Shown: positions 13,001 to 24,723 of the stretch, piece after piece
How the letters are laid out: every line of letters starts with the position of its first letter
Position numbering within the stretch: the stretch's first letter is position 1
Source: Corythucha ciliata
Lineage: Eukaryota; Arthropoda; Insecta; Hemiptera; Tingidae
DNA: 64,000 nucleotides
Assembly: GCA_038030265.1 (NCBI GenBank)
Contig: CM075939.1
Span: 24,347,253 to 24,411,252, forward strand
Reading direction: 5' to 3'
Translations under genes and position numbers: made by a program
The notes under the pieces: model-generated
Databases searched by the model: none
Told to the model about the DNA's origin: nothing
The model's input: the letters and a program-made list of their open reading frames with translations, nothing else

Positions 13001-16000
13001 AAATCTGCTTCGCGACTAAAACTAAAAACGTAAATTAAACTGAAAAAAGGCGCTAATTCGTTGCTCAACTTTAGTAAAACGGTAATTCGCGGCTTAATTT
13101 GAAAAAGAATGCTCATTCGCAGTCAAAGCCGCTGAAATTGAAAAAGCTCGCTAATTCACGGGACTAAGGAGATTTTCGCCCCGGGCTCCGATAGGGGTGG
13201 GTCCGCCTTTGCTTGTTTTTCTTTATGGCAAGCCCCGCCAATAGAGAAAAAACCGCGAAATTGTTTTTTCAGAGTGGAAACCCCGCTTGTAATTGCTTTT
13301 TTTTTTAAGTGAGAGAAATTGTTTTCCTGGTAAGCGAAATTGATTTCATAGCGAGTGAAATTGATATATATAGGGTGTTTCGCAACCAGTCGTGAATACT
13401 GAAAGAGGTGATACAACAGGTGATTTAGAGTCGATATTGTTCTTTTCGACTTTTTCGAAAACCCATTCGTTCCCGAGATATCGATTAAAATCGATATTTT
13501 TGGACGTTCGTTACTTTTCCTCATTTAAGAGGGCGTAGCGCCGATACAAAAGCAAAAAAACAAAAACTAATCAGTTCGTTGGAAAGAGCGCAAAATTTCC
13601 TTCAAATTTGTGTGCTAAAATAGGAAAAATACCCCCTCCAACGATAATAAAATTAGCCCAGAACTTAACGAAAATCCTTTTCTATTTTTTTCCGTTACTA
13701 TTCAAAGCGTGTTAACTTCCGAATGGGTTTTCGAAAAACTCGAAAAGAACAATATCGACTCTAAATCACCTGTTGTATCACCTCTTTCAGTATTCACGAC
13801 TGGTTGCGAAACACCCTATATATATATTTTTTCGCGAGAAAACACCCCGAAATTGGTTTTTAAGAGAGCGAACCCGACGAAATGACTTTTTGTGAACAAA
13901 ACCCCGAAATTGCTTTTTCAAGCCTTGTTCTTATGAATCAATTTTTCTTGCAATATCGCGCACACTTTCATTTGTTCGAAAACATTCGTTAGATCGTTTT
14001 TAAAGAGATTACTTGCGATATTGCCTGGAAAATTGTATCGTGTGAACAGGACTTTAGGTGAGGAAACCCCGTGGAATTGCTTGGTTTAGTGAGAAAAACT
14101 CACGAAATTGCTTCTTTCAGTAAGAAAACCCAGCGTATTGCTTTTTCATTGTTGCAACAGACCGGTAAAACCGGAAAAAATCAGTGAATTTCAAAGTGGA
14201 TAGGAAAATCAGGGTGAAGTCAGGGAATTTATTGTAGCATTTTCCATTTCCATAAAATTTCGTTTTGAGCATTTCCACCCGTCTTCTCTGAATTATACCA
14301 TTAAGGTAACGGAGACTACAGGTGGAAATGCTCGGCTTCAGAGCGGACAGCTTCTTTATCCAAGACTTCCTCATATTTAGTGGTTAATTGAACTAATGCG
14401 AGGTCTTCTACCTGTCATCACCCCCCCCCTTCGTCATTTACCTCTCATATTGAATGTGTCTCTTGAGTGAACCGTCGAGTTCCATAGGCTCCCAAAAAAC
14501 ATGCCAAAGCGCCAAAAAATGGGTGGGCGTAGGAAAGATCACTGCTTGGTCTTGGCGCGTCGTTAGACAGCCCAGTGCCTGACGTATACATCAGTGCAGT
14601 ACATCGAAACCGGACTTTTCAAGATTATGTAAACAGCAAATTCGTACACTTTACGCCCATGTGCTCACAACAGTGAACATTTTTAGGGTCGCCAACCGTC
14701 CCCAGGGGGGTACTCGGAACAGACAGTCGCGGGACGCATTCTGTCCCGGATTCAAATCGAAATTTCTTAAATTCGAAGTCAGAGCATAATAATTCCTTAT
14801 AATCCGAAAGCCCACTGTATGAAAAATCCGGGTCATTTGATCGTATCTGGCACCTGCGCAGGACGTTTTCTAAGGTCTCTGAGATAAAACTTCTGAGATC
14901 GCCACTTCCCTATCCATATACAACCAAAGTCCGTGAAATTGGGGCATCGAAAGAGCCGGACCCACAAAATTAAGTATAATTGATGGATCACAAACCCTCA
15001 AATTCTTAAGTTTTTCAAGGGACCAACCCCTACGAAATGTTTTTCAAGACAGTCAAGTCACGAAATTAGGTTTTTATGGCTCAATCCTTTGAAATTGATT
15101 TTTATTTGTCCAGGCGTTTGTCACTTTTCTCACTCGACGATCCAATTGGCGTTTTTTCTCTTATTTTGGTTGAACATTGGCCCCGTTGTAAAACTCAAAA
15201 AATTGTTCAGCACTTGATGAGGTTTTGTTTTCAACACAAATAAAATAAGAGGGAAGGATTAATCGCAATTAATCGTTTTATAGTTTAACAACGAGCCCAT
15301 TGTTGCTGTTATTCAACTAATGTAGAAAAAAAGAGGTTTATTAACCGAGAATGATGTGATCCACTACTGTTGAGTTTCGAAAAAAAAATATTTCCCCGGG
15401 CGGAGTTCGAACCCGCAAACTCGAGATAACTAGTCCGGAGACTTAACCAGTCCGGCTACCAGGGAGTGATAACAGGAGAGAACCACGCGAGGTAGACATT
15501 TTACTGGAAACTCAAGTGGCGCTTCAAGTACACATTAGCTTTGTTTGTTTGTCGTCCGGAGCTGCACGAACAGCACTGAAAGTACTAACTTTTTGTCATT
15601 TTCCCTCTGTTATTCCACATGATAACCCGCGAGGTTACAAAATCTCGTGCAGCTCGGAGTAGTCCGGGACTGACAAACGAACGGAGCTATTAAGAAGTTG
15701 ATATTCTAATTATATCATTTTTATTGAAGCCAGGCTAGTTATCTGGTGTTTGCGGTTTCGAACGTCGCGCGGGGTGACATTTTTTCTGGAAACTCAAATC
15801 ATTAATAGATCACACCACTCTCGGTTTATAAGCATCTTAATCAATGTAATTATTAAATAAATTTAGAAATCGGACAATTATCCTTTAATAAAAATAATTG
15901 AATGCGTTCGTTCAGAAAAATGGCCTTTCAATGAAATGGGATTTTCAATATTAAGAATGTATTTAATCGTTCCAGTAGGTACATCGAAATTTAATTACAT

Positions 16001-18089
16001 GGCATCTTTGGGTTTCAGGATAAGAGAGAGAGTGACTAACCTAAAAGAGAAATATTTTCCTGATAGTAATCAAAGGGCAGAATTTTTTCCCGTGGAATGG
16101 AGGAGTAGTCTGGTGCTAGATGGAGGTAAATGCTGTAAAATAATTATTCTGAAAGTTAATTTGCATGCTAATTGTTTTTTGGGCCGCGTTATGTGTACAG
16201 GAGTTGTAGACGCTATAACGCCTCCACACGTTAAACTGCTTCGACAAGTGCTCAACACATCGGCCATGGACATCATGTACTATACGAGTCCAATCTATTG
16301 CGTTGAAATTCAAGAGGGCGTCGCGGCGGAAATGAATCGACTTTACTCAATGTTCTGCGAGAGGAATCCTCACATCAAACCCAAAGTGTCTGTGATAGCC
16401 CATTCGTTGGGTGCGGTCATTTGTTACGATATAATCACTGGTTATGTACCACTTGTAAGTGTCATTATTGGTGGTTGAAATACCAGCTCTGTTCGTTAGT
16501 AGTCCGGAGCTGCACTAATAGCACTGAAAGTCTTACATACTTTTTTCGCGTTATTCAACATGATAATAACCCAAGAGGTTACAAAATATCGTGATGCTTG
16601 GAGTAGTCAAGGACTGACAAATGAATATAGCTACTTCCGGTACCCGGTGTTTATTTTTTAACTTTATTTTCAGGGATCGTTTCCTGGGAGCTCATCGCAC
16701 ACCCCAGGAACTACAAGACTGAATTTTGAAGTAAATCATAAATAAATTTCGACTGTTGTTTTTTTGTTTAACAATTATTTATTGTTTCAGTTGGATAATT
16801 TCTTTTGTCTCGGGTCCCCTTTGGCGGTGTTTCTCGCCCTTAGGTCTAAAAAGGGCGAACATGGTTACCATTTGTTTCCTCCATCTTTGTGCAATAGGCT
16901 TTACAATGTATACCATTTAACCGATCCAGTCGCTTATAGGTAAAGTTTATTTTTAGGATGAGTTTCACATAAAAAACTAGGCTTTACAAGAATAATTTTC
17001 ATCTTAGGCTAGAGCCACTCATCGTTCGAGATTACGCGAAAATAGCGCCGCTGCCCCTGCACCCTTGCAACGCCGTTCGACCAACTCCCTATCAAGACTT
17101 GCCCATGGAGCTCGAGGATTTAGAAAGTTTTAGTATAAATAGCACTTGCGCCCCTCCTCCCCCCGTCTGTAATTCGTCGTCGTCGTCAACTTCGACAAAT
17201 GCAGCGACCGGGCCGTGCGTTTCGGGTACTGTCAACTCGGCGAGTGAGACGTCGAATACTTGCTCACCCACTGACACTCCAAGTAAAGGTTAGTTCTATA
17301 GCCATTCGAAACTCTGTCCCTCGTACTTCTAACTCGCTCCCCCCCCCCCTTTCAGAAAAGGGCTGGAGTATTTGGACCCTCTGGAAACAAAAGAACGCTG
17401 AAAGCGGCTCACAGCAATTTGTCGACTCGCCTTCTGAAGGCCTTGAGCACAGGCTTGACTACGTTTTGACCTCAGGAGCGGCTGGTCCTCTCGTCGTTCG
17501 CTCCGTCTTTGTGTCTCACACCGCTTATTGGAGTAGCAATGACGTTGCATTTTTCGTCCTGACGAGAATATTTCCAGAATTGGAAGAAGAACTGTGCTCA
17601 GAAGAACGAACCGGTAAGGATCACTTTACCTTATAGTTAATGGTAATTTTTTCTCCTTAAAATAAAATTTTGCACAACAAAAAAGGAAGCCTTAAGAAAA
17701 AGCTGCCCAAAAGAAAAGAGCGAAATTCAAGTCCATGTTATTGGAATCTTGAAGATTTAACTAACGATGTTTGAAAACTACGCTTAATCGCCCTATCAAC
17801 ACTCCTGTTCCTCTATTTTCATCTCACCTACAACCTTAAACAATTTCTACACATTTTTTAATTGACGTCTCTTTTTTTCTCTTTTTATTTCGCAATTTTG
17901 TTGTTTCTGTCCCATTCCTATATAGGCAGTACCAAGGCGAGAAGATCGCGCAAGAGACGCCGGAGCGCGATTATCAGGAGAAAAAGGAAATTCAATGCCA
18001 CATGTAGGTCTTTTAGTAAATGCGTCAATAAAACTAAGTCGCGTATCGTAAAAATGTGGCCCAACTATCTTCCGTCCACCGCACCTTAA
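10005..18089 (+). CDS. DDHD1: DDHD1, phosphatidic-acid-preferring phospholipase A1
   Basis: Intracellular phospholipase that hydrolyses phosphatidic acid to 2-acyl-lysophosphatidate. Exons: 10005-10213, 10298-10605, 10668-10811, 10873-11004, 11072-11216, 16019-16125, 16201-16454, 16674-16730, 16791-16939, 17008-17288, 17356-17613, 17926-18089; every junction is GT-AG and in frame, giving 735 aa. A WWE-like region (VRWFYKESGSKNWTAF) starts at about residue 69, RGTWFYESWQPLEEE follows, then HLVFVVHGIGQ, FFPVEWRSSL and SAMDIMYYTSP. The lipase motif AHSLG has its nucleophile at about Ser417. The DDHD domain shows FFCLGSPLAVFLAL, HLTDPVAYRLEPL, RLDYVL and SHTAYWSSNDVAFF. The protein matches DDHD1 better than DDHD2 or SEC23IP. 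The loop between the lipase motif and the DDHD domain is only ~25 residues, much shorter than in vertebrate DDHD1. Intron 5 is 4.8 kb and repeat-filled. The start is uncertain: the true N-terminus may come from an upstream exon spliced to 10020. The C-terminus is a very basic tail, and an alternative last exon may exist at 17686-17774. Confidence 0.88.
12160..12740 (+). repeat. Degenerate tandem repeat, family B, in DDHD1 intron 5
   Basis: Units such as TTTCGCGGGTTTGGCTC and CAAAACCAAATTT repeat with a period of about 29 bp. Most are plus orientation; a short stretch near 12290-12350 is inverted. It includes a poly-G run at about 12359-12370. The rest of the intron upstream (11217-12160) shows no recognised gene. 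Confidence 0.7.
12780..13150 (-). repeat. Degenerate tandem repeat, family A, in DDHD1 intron 5
   Basis: Units of about 29-31 bp read GCGCTAATTCGCGGCTAAAA then TTGAGAAAA, i.e. the minus orientation of family A. The first part is a tighter variant with GCGTAAATTGCTAA repeats. Confidence 0.75.
13373..13816. mobile_element. 444-bp TA-flanked element with ~105-bp TIRs
   Basis: Termini GGGTGTTTCGCAACCAGTCG and its inverse, flanked by TA on both sides (13371-13372, 13817-13818). The arms match for about 105 bp with few differences. It has no open frame of note. TA target duplication and TIR form fit a non-autonomous Tc1/mariner-type element. Confidence 0.85.
13840..14140 (-). repeat. Degenerate tandem repeat, family A/B intermediate
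   Basis: Units such as GAAATTGCTTTTT plus AGTGAGAAAACCC combine the CGCGAAATTG core of family B with the GAGAAAA segment of family A. Confidence 0.55.
14237..14345. mobile_element. MITE, GCGTTTTCC family, copy 2
   Basis: Shares GCATTTTCCATTTCCATAAA, GAGCATTTCCACCCGTCTTC and, inverted, GTGGAAATGCTCGGCTTCAG with the copy at 6410. The right terminal repeat is missing, so this copy is truncated. Confidence 0.75.
14346..15340. other. Intronic sequence, nothing coding recognised
   Basis: Lies within DDHD1 intron 5. It contains a few family B-like units at about 14920-15110. No gene is recognised. Confidence 0.45.
15393..15465 (-). repeat. tRNA-Thr-like head of SINE family 2, minus strand
   Basis: A 73-nt tRNA-like sequence: the acceptor arms TCCCTGG/CCGGGGA pair with one G-T wobble, the T-arm is GCGGG-TTCGAAC-TCCGC, and the anticodon loop CTAGTTA would read AGT (Thr). 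The D-stem and anticodon stem are poorly paired. It is followed by ATATTTTTTTTTCGAAACTC, the same body as the copies near 58 kb. This looks like a tRNA-derived repeat rather than a working tRNA gene. A plus-strand fragment lies at about 15690-15800. Confidence 0.6.
15537..15688. mobile_element. MITE, AGCT-ended hairpin family, copy 1
   Basis: Arms of about 50 bp: AGCTTTGTTTGTTTGTCGTC, CGGAGCTGCACGA and their inverse at the right end (ACTGACAAACGAACGGAGCT). It lies between two tRNA-like fragments in DDHD1 intron 5. Copy 2 is at 16485-16632. Confidence 0.75.
16485..16632. mobile_element. MITE, AGCT-ended hairpin family, copy 2
   Basis: Same family as 15537-15688 (GTAGTCCGGAGCTGCAC, AACATGATAA, GAGGTTACAAAAT, GGACTGACAAA). 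It occupies most of the 219-bp DDHD1 intron between exons 7 and 8, which would otherwise be of ordinary short length. It is more diverged than copy 1. Confidence 0.75.
17686..17774 (+). other. Possible alternative last exon of DDHD1
   Basis: After the donor at 17613|17614, an AG at 17684-17685 opens a frame that continues in phase (GSLKKKLPKRKERNSSP and on) to a TGA at 17772-17774. Like the exon at 17926, it begins Gly-Ser and is Lys/Arg-rich. Its upstream tract is purine-rich, so the 17926 acceptor, preceded by a long pyrimidine tract, is the better choice. Confidence 0.3.
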
Positions 18090-18763
18090 CAGTTTCGATA
18101 ACGTACAAATTAATATTTTTAAAACAAACAGCCCCAACCCCCGTACCCAAGATTTTATCTTGCTTTTCTTCCTCATATTATTAGGGTGACGGGTCTCTCA
18201 ACTTCCTTCTTCTTTTTGTCTGAAAAAAAGCGTTGTGCTAAAAAAAAAAAAAAAAGGTAACTTTTCGTTATTTTCACGCAGTTCTTTACAAACTTCGTGG
18301 AACTTCGAGGAAATTACAAAATCAGACCGAGCACTCCAAGGATGACGATAAAGTCTGAGGATTTCGCTTCGCTTTTGATTTTAATTTATTTATTTATAGA
18401 CGGCCCTCCCCCTCATTCCGACCCTCCCCCCTTACTTGTTTTTATTTTTTGGGTATCAACGCTGTTCCGTCCGTTATTCACACACAAACATTGCAATTGC
18501 GACAGACATGTTTCCTTTTTTATACTAAGAATTTAGAAGCGACACTTCCCCCCCTTTTTTTAATTTTTGCCTTCCTGTTTCTTCCTGCTATGTTCTTTCC
18601 CTGTGATGGTTTTTTAAAACAAATGCGGTTGTTTTGTGCTGTTTTCTGTGATACGCCACCAAAATGAAATTTAAGTTTGTTTTTATTCTGACACCGAGAA
18701 ATTTACTCTCTTGTTTTTTTAAAAGAAAAGATGAATTAATGTGTAAGCTTGAAATATTTTTAA

Positions 18764-18769
18764 AATAAA
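18764..18769 (+). promoter_or_regulatory. Candidate polyadenylation signal of DDHD1
   Basis: AATAAA about 675 bp after the DDHD1 stop, with a second near 18812. Both precede a MITE at 18817. Confidence 0.45.
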
Positions 18770-18816
18770 TGTGAAATTTATATGTACGCCAAAAAGTAGT
18801 TGAAAAAATGTAAATA

Positions 18817-18961
18817 AAGCCCTGTTCACACGACGCAATGTTTGAAGCTATATTGCATGCTGGTTTTACAAAAACATCCGGTCACTACCAAGGAACACAT
18901 GTCTTTAAAAAACCAGCATGCAATATTGCTTGAAACATTGCATCTTGTGAACAGGGCTTAA
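18817..18961. mobile_element. 145-bp MITE downstream of DDHD1
   Basis: Arms of about 50 bp: AAGCCCTGTTCACACGACGC, AATGTTTGAAGC and TTGCATGCTGGTTTT at the left return inverted at the right. The ends AAGCCCTG...CAGGGCTTA resemble other GGCC/GCCC-ended hairpins in the window. Confidence 0.8.
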
Positions 18962-19439
18962 GGGCGTGTTCCTAAAATCGATGGATTAGGTTACAAAACT
19001 AATACACGATAAATGTGAGGGAAGGCTAAATCACGATGGAAATTTTTACTAACATGCCCTAAACGTCGAAGAAACAAATAAAACCATCTGTGGGCCCGAA
19101 CGCGAATGGTAAATGGGATAGAAGGTGAATGCTTAAAGAGAGGGCATTTAAAGAACCGCTCTATTCTATACTCTAATCGCGTTTGGGCAAAAAGCGTCCT
19201 AAGTCGAAAAAAATGAATGAAAAAAATTGTTTGTATACCTAAAATTATTATTAAAAATTGTATGGCGAATTTAAACTCTAACTTTCTTCTTCGATCCGAT
19301 TCCTCTTTCAACTTGTGTCTTGCTTCTTTTTTTTTTCTCAAAACTCTTGCCGTTTCTTCGCTCTTCTAAAAATGCCTCGACAACCATCCACTAACTAAAA
19401 ATATTCCCACCACAAAAACGGCTAAACTAATCGTAATCG
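18962..19439. other. Gene-free stretch
   Basis: No recognised gene. A minus-strand open frame at 18991-19341 is rich in Arg/Lys/Phe and has no family resemblance. Confidence 0.4.
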
Positions 19440-19640
19440 CGCCCCAAAATGGCAAAACATCCTTGACATTGCCAAACTGGCCATTCCCGCTCTGAAAAGA
19501 GGTCAAACTGACTTCACGCACCCTAAACTTGGCTAAACTGACGATTCATGCAGCTTTAAAAACAGCTAAAAATATCATGATTCCCGCTCTGAAATGCCAT
19601 GATGGCAGTCCCTAACTGGCCAGTACCGAACATTCGTGAC
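19440..19640 (-). repeat. Degenerate tandem repeat, family D
   Basis: Units of about 30 bp with TGGCCATTC, GCTCTGAAA and GGTCAAACTGAC, the minus orientation of family D. It is followed by a long T run at about 19707-19728. Confidence 0.6.
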
Positions 19641-19899
19641 TTTGGCTTGAAACGGTTTCAATGAGGACTCTTAACCAATTTTTTCCTTTTTTCTAAATTG
19701 ATTTTTTTTTTTTTTTTTTTTTTTTTTGCTTGTACGTGCTGTGTTGTATCGTAAGAATGCACCTTAACGCGGAAAGAGCCTCTTCTTTGCTGTGCGAAGG
19801 AAAGGGGTCGCCTAAGCGTTAATTGCGTGAAAATTTTAGCTGCAGTCCAATTTAACTTAAATAAATATTCCTGTTGGTTACAGAAATATTATAAAACTA

Positions 19900-22030
19900 G
19901 GAATATTCATAAAAGGGACATTCATAAAGGAATATTAGTAAAACTGGCGGACCTACACCTATCGGCGCCCGGGGCGGCTAACTCTATGCGCTCTCTTAGT
20001 CTCTAGTCTATAGGATAAACATACATATTATAGAAATATAATTGTTACGCAGCGTTAAACTATGGCTTTTTCATTATTTCAGCCACGAATGGGCGTTATT
20101 TCTGCACCCTATCCGCCAAGAGCGCTTATGATCACTTTAAGTCATAAATTATTGAATTTATCTATTTTAGCCGCGAATGAGTGTTTTCTCTCAATATAAA
20201 ATAAACGTTTTTTTGATTTTTTTGGCGCGCTAATTAGTGATTTTCCAAAATAAGCCAGGTATTTCACATTTTAGCACCACCTTAACAATCCCCCCCACTA
20301 CTAGCTATGGATTAGCACTTATTCTCAGTTTTAGCCGCAAATTAGCGGGTTTGTTTTTTCACCTATAGCCAAGAATTGCCCCTTTCCATCAATTTTACCA
20401 CAAATAGCTTTCAGAAGCCACGAATTGACGTATATATTCAATTATAGGCACAAATTGAAATTTGTCCCTATTTTAGACGCGAATTAGCATTTTTTCTCAA
20501 TTTTACCGATTTTCTGTAACTTTGTCACAAATTGGCGTTTTCCTCAATTTTCAGCAGCAATGAGCACTTTTCTAAATTTGAGCATGAAAAAAGCTAGAAA
20601 ATTAGAGTCATTTGTAAAACTAATTAGCAGTGCTAATTAGTAGATTTCCATAATTGGCCGCAAATAAGGGTTTTTTTTGTACATTCTAGCCCAAACTCTT
20701 CTAGCATTAACAATATATTTTCACTTTAAGCTATGGATTATGAGTTGGCGATTTTTCGCAATAGCTTTGCCAGAAATATAAACTGCTGATAATAGACGTA
20801 AATTGCAATTTTTCCTTCTTTTTTTGGCCGCGAATTAGTTTTTGCTACATTTATTCGCGAAGTTGTGATTTTCCTCAATTTCAGCCGCGAATTAGTGCTT
20901 TTTCTTTTTTTTAGCATCTTGGTGACATTTTTTTCCACTTTTGGCAGAGAGTTAGCACTTTTTCTCAATTTGAGCTGAAAATTAGCGTTTCTCTTAATTC
21001 CAGGGGCACTATTTCGCGATTTACAAAAATTAGCCGGGATTTTCACACTTTAGTCCTGCATTAACATTTTTTTGCCACTTTCTTCAGCTATGGATTAGCG
21101 CTTTTTCACGGTTGCCTTCTGAAACCGAGAATTGGCGGATTTCAAATTTTAAACACCTATACTGAGAGTTTTCTTCATTTTACCGGCGAATTAGCTTTTT
21201 CTCCATTTTAGCAGGGATTTAGCACTTTTCTCAATTTGTACCGAAGATCATTGGTTTTATTCATTGAATTAGCGAAATTTTTCAATGTTTGCCACTTTGC
21301 GTTTTCCTAAATTTTTAGCAGCGCATTAACACTTTTCCTCAATTTGAGCGAAACTTTAGCATTTTGCTTAATTTTATTCGCGCTAACTATTGTTTTTCTT
21401 ATATTAGCCGTGACTAGTGTTTTTTTTTATTTTAGCCCCGTTTTAGCATTTTTATTCCATTTTAGCTGTGGATTAGCAATTTTTCTCAGTTTCAGCCTCC
21501 AAATATCCTTAAAAAGCTACGGATTGGCGTTTTCTCAATATTAGCCACGAATAAGGAATTTTGTTCCGTTTGTTACCGCAAATTACCGAATTTCCTACAG
21601 GTTATTCGCGAATTAGGGTTTTTTCTCAATTTAATTTTTTTCACTTTTATAGCCATCGTAAAGGGCATTTTTCAAATTTTTAACAGCACAGGGTTTTTTT
21701 GTGTAAACATTTTAGCCGTAAAATTGTCTCTATACGCCGTGAATAAGCGTTTTTTTTCTAAATAATCGTCGTCTGAAAGTTGCATTGAGAAACCACGAAT
21801 GAGCTCATTTTCGCTGTTTTAGCCATGAATATTTAGCGCTTTTCCAAACATTTTGCCGCCTACTTTCCAAAACATCGGCACATTAGAGCGCCTTCTCAAT
21901 TTTATCTGCTTAAATACTTAAAGAAACTTGGGGATCAGCGTATTTTCTCTACTTTAGTCGCGAATTTACCTTCAGAAGACGCGAATTTTCTCGATTTGAG
22001 CCATCGGTATAACGCTTTCGTTGGCTCAAT
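19900..22030 (+). repeat. Degenerate tandem repeat, family A, largest array
   Basis: About 2.1 kb of diverged units. The best form is TTTTTCTCAATTTTAGCCGC followed by GAATTAGCGC, period about 30 bp, all in plus orientation. Identity between neighbouring units is low, so this is an old array or one evolving without homogenisation. No gene lies in it; open frames such as 21344-21544 are repeat artefacts. Confidence 0.85.
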
Positions 22031-22609
22031 CGAATATTTAGCCACACTATTTGCTGATCACCAGTAACGTTTTATTCTCCAGGTTGGATGGACTGAAAAT
22101 CGTCGAAAAGGAGCAAAATCGTTTACCAAAACTTCTTTTCACGTACCTAAATCAATGAACATAGAACCTAAAAATCCTCAATTCTCAACATTTAAGCATC
22201 CTTGCTCCTACCTCGGTACGCCACTGGTTTTACGACTATACGTTGATAATTATAAGATGAACTATTAAGAGATTTTCTTCTCATGATGTACACAAAAGGT
22301 ACGCATGCATTTTTTTATATTAATTTTCCCAATGAGTGAATCGGAGTTGATTACGAAGGTCCGGCTTTTCAAGGAAGTTTGTCCGGCTTTCAAGAAATTG
22401 GACTTGGTAATCCTATACAGCACGAGAACGGCAATACGCCAAATTCGATCCCTTCAATCAGTATCATTGTCGAATAAAAGAATAGGTCTTATGGGGCACC
22501 CGCCCCTCCTATTATTTAAAATGTATGTATGTATTTATATGACCATCTTCGTTTCTAGACAGATCATACAGTCTGATTTAAATGGCACCGTTTATTGAAT
22601 CGCCTGCAG
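22031..22609. other. Gene-free stretch
   Basis: More complex sequence between two arrays. An open frame at 22305-22598 has no recognised homology and no convincing splice partners. Confidence 0.4.
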
Positions 22610-23040
22610 TCTTGCCATTTTCAGCGGCACGAACTGTCCTTGCAACCATTTTTAGGCCCTGAATAATCAGTTTGGACAATTTTAGAGCTCGCCACTCAAG
22701 CTGTTTTAAAGGGCGAGAGCACTGAGTGCATCAGCACGAAAATTATTACAGAAACCATTCGGTCGGTGAGGAGGGGGAGGTTGATGGTAACGTGGAGACG
22801 GCCCTGTTGACTGGATATTTTTGAGAACGTCGATAGACAGTCTGGCACTTTCACAGCGTTTTGGCTGATTTTTCAACGAGTCATCAGTTCAGTCATTTTC
22901 AAGGAGCGAATGGCCAGTTTTGTTGGCCATATACAGTGGCCAATTTTAGGGACAATTGAGTCAGATTTGCAAATTTTTGGACTTGAATAGCCAGTTAAGA
23001 TAATTTTAGGGCATGAATCGTCAGCTTAGCCATTAGAAAA
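22610..23040 (+). repeat. Degenerate tandem repeat, family D
   Basis: Units such as GGCGCGAATAGTCAGTTT and GACCATTTT recur with a period of about 30 bp, with a break at about 22700-22850. Confidence 0.7.
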
Positions 23041-24060
23041 TGTGCTGCCAAATTGGGGAAAGCGTCAAGTTTCGGCGGAAATGCTTAAATTCGTGGCTAT
23101 ATTTGGCAAACAGAGCTTATTAGCAGCTAAAATGGAGACAAGCGCTAATTCGCGGATCAATTTGAGAAAATTCTCTAAAAATCTCTAATCTGCTGCTGAA
23201 TTTGAGAAAAACGCTAATTCACGGATACATTTTTGCTAAAACTCGCTTATTCAGGGCTAAAACTAATTTAGGTGTAGCTATAATTCGCTGGTATTGAGAA
23301 ATTGCGTTAAAACGCGGCTAAAGAAATAATTCGCGGCTTAAATTAAAGAATAATTCGCCGCTAAAATTTTGAAAGTGTGCTCATTCGCAGCTAAAATGGG
23401 GAAAAACGTTAATTCGTGGGTCAATTTGAGAACAACAGCGGCTAAAATTTAGCAAACGCGGTAATTAGGGGCTAAAATTGAGAAATAGCGGTAATGCGCA
23501 GCATAAATGGATAGAAAGCGTTATCCGCACGACTAAGAAGTGAAGAAAAACGCCAATTTCTGGGTCAACCGTGGAGAAAAGGCGCTAAAGCGCGGCTAAA
23601 ATTAAGAACAACTATACATATGTATATCTAAATGTGCATAGCTAAAACATGAGGCGAATGCAGATTCCCGCCTAAAATTGAGATAAATGGCGTTTTCCAT
23701 TTGCATAAAAATTTTGATCTTGAGCAGTTTATTTCCACACGTCTTCTCGGATGACATATGTTTTAATTCAGAGAGGACGGATGGAACTAAACCTCTCTAT
23801 GGTAGAGTTTTGTTCAAATGGAAAACGCATAAGAGCTCATTCGACTCGATGGTATAATTGATACAATGCATTATTTCGCGACTAAAGTTGATGGAAAGAT
23901 TCGCAGCTAAAATAAAGAAAAACGTTAATTAGCCGATTTTGAGAAAATCCACTAATTCGGGGCTAAATCAAATCACTGTTAAAACTATGGGATAATTCGC
24001 GGTTAATATTAATAGTTAATCGACGGCCAAAATTGAGAAAAAGTGCTCATTCGCAGCCGG
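23041..24060 (-). repeat. Degenerate tandem repeat, family A
   Basis: Family A in minus orientation (GCGCTAATTCGCGGCTAAAA then TTGAGAAAA), period about 30 bp, interrupted by the MITE at 23690-23828. Confidence 0.8.
23690..23828. mobile_element. MITE, GCGTTTTCC family, copy 3
   Basis: Ends GCGTTTTCCATTTGCATAAA and CAAATGGAAAACGC, with an internal CACACGTCTTCTCGG segment as in the copies at 6410 and 14237. It is inserted in a family A array; the interior is more diverged. Confidence 0.8.
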
Positions 24061-24079
24061 GTTGTCAGCAGATTAGGGA

Positions 24080-24430
24080 CTCCCGCTAAAACCCCATTAT
24101 TGCCGGTTTGGGCTCACTGAAATACCAATTTCGCGGATTTTTCTTGTTGAAAACCCAATTTAGTGGGATATTGCCACATGCATTACCATTTTTGCAATTC
24201 TGGCTCACCAAAACGCCTATCTTTTACGGGTTTTGCCGGCTAAAAAGCCATTTTCGCGTATCCAACTCAATAAAAAATCAATTTTGATGGTTTGGCTTGC
24301 AGAAAAACCAATTTCGCGGGGTTGCCTCATTGAATTGATCCATTGCATAGATTTTAGGCTTTGTATAATAACACGAATTTTGCAAACTTGGCTTTTTAAA
24401 AAATATATTTCATAAGATTCAGCTCTGTAG
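24080..24430 (+). repeat. Degenerate tandem repeat, family B
   Basis: Units such as AAAACCAATTTCGCGG and GTTTGGCTC, period about 29-31 bp. It is followed by A and G runs at about 24500-24540. Confidence 0.75.
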
Positions 24431-24694
24431 AAAAATGAACATGGTGGTGGCGGGCTAATAACCACATAGCCACAGCAGTTGATTCCCTTGATGGGGAAAA
24501 AAAAAAAAAAAAAAAAGATGATGGTGTGTGGGGGGGGGGATACATTTTTAACGTGTCTAGGACTCTGTACCAGGCAGTTCTTGTATGCGCGGACTGAAAA
24601 CCGAGGTATTACGCAGGGTCTCTTACGTCCCTGACATCTACGATATTATCAACCTTGCGCACAAATTTTGAGACGTTATTTTACAAAATATTAC

Positions 24695-24700
24695 TTTATT
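24695..24700 (-). promoter_or_regulatory. Polyadenylation signal of GSTCD
   Basis: AATAAA on the minus strand 23 bp beyond the GSTCD stop codon. It is the only such signal near the JTB-GSTCD pair. Confidence 0.65.
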
Positions 24701-24723
24701 TCGAAGTAAAAATAAAAAATGGA

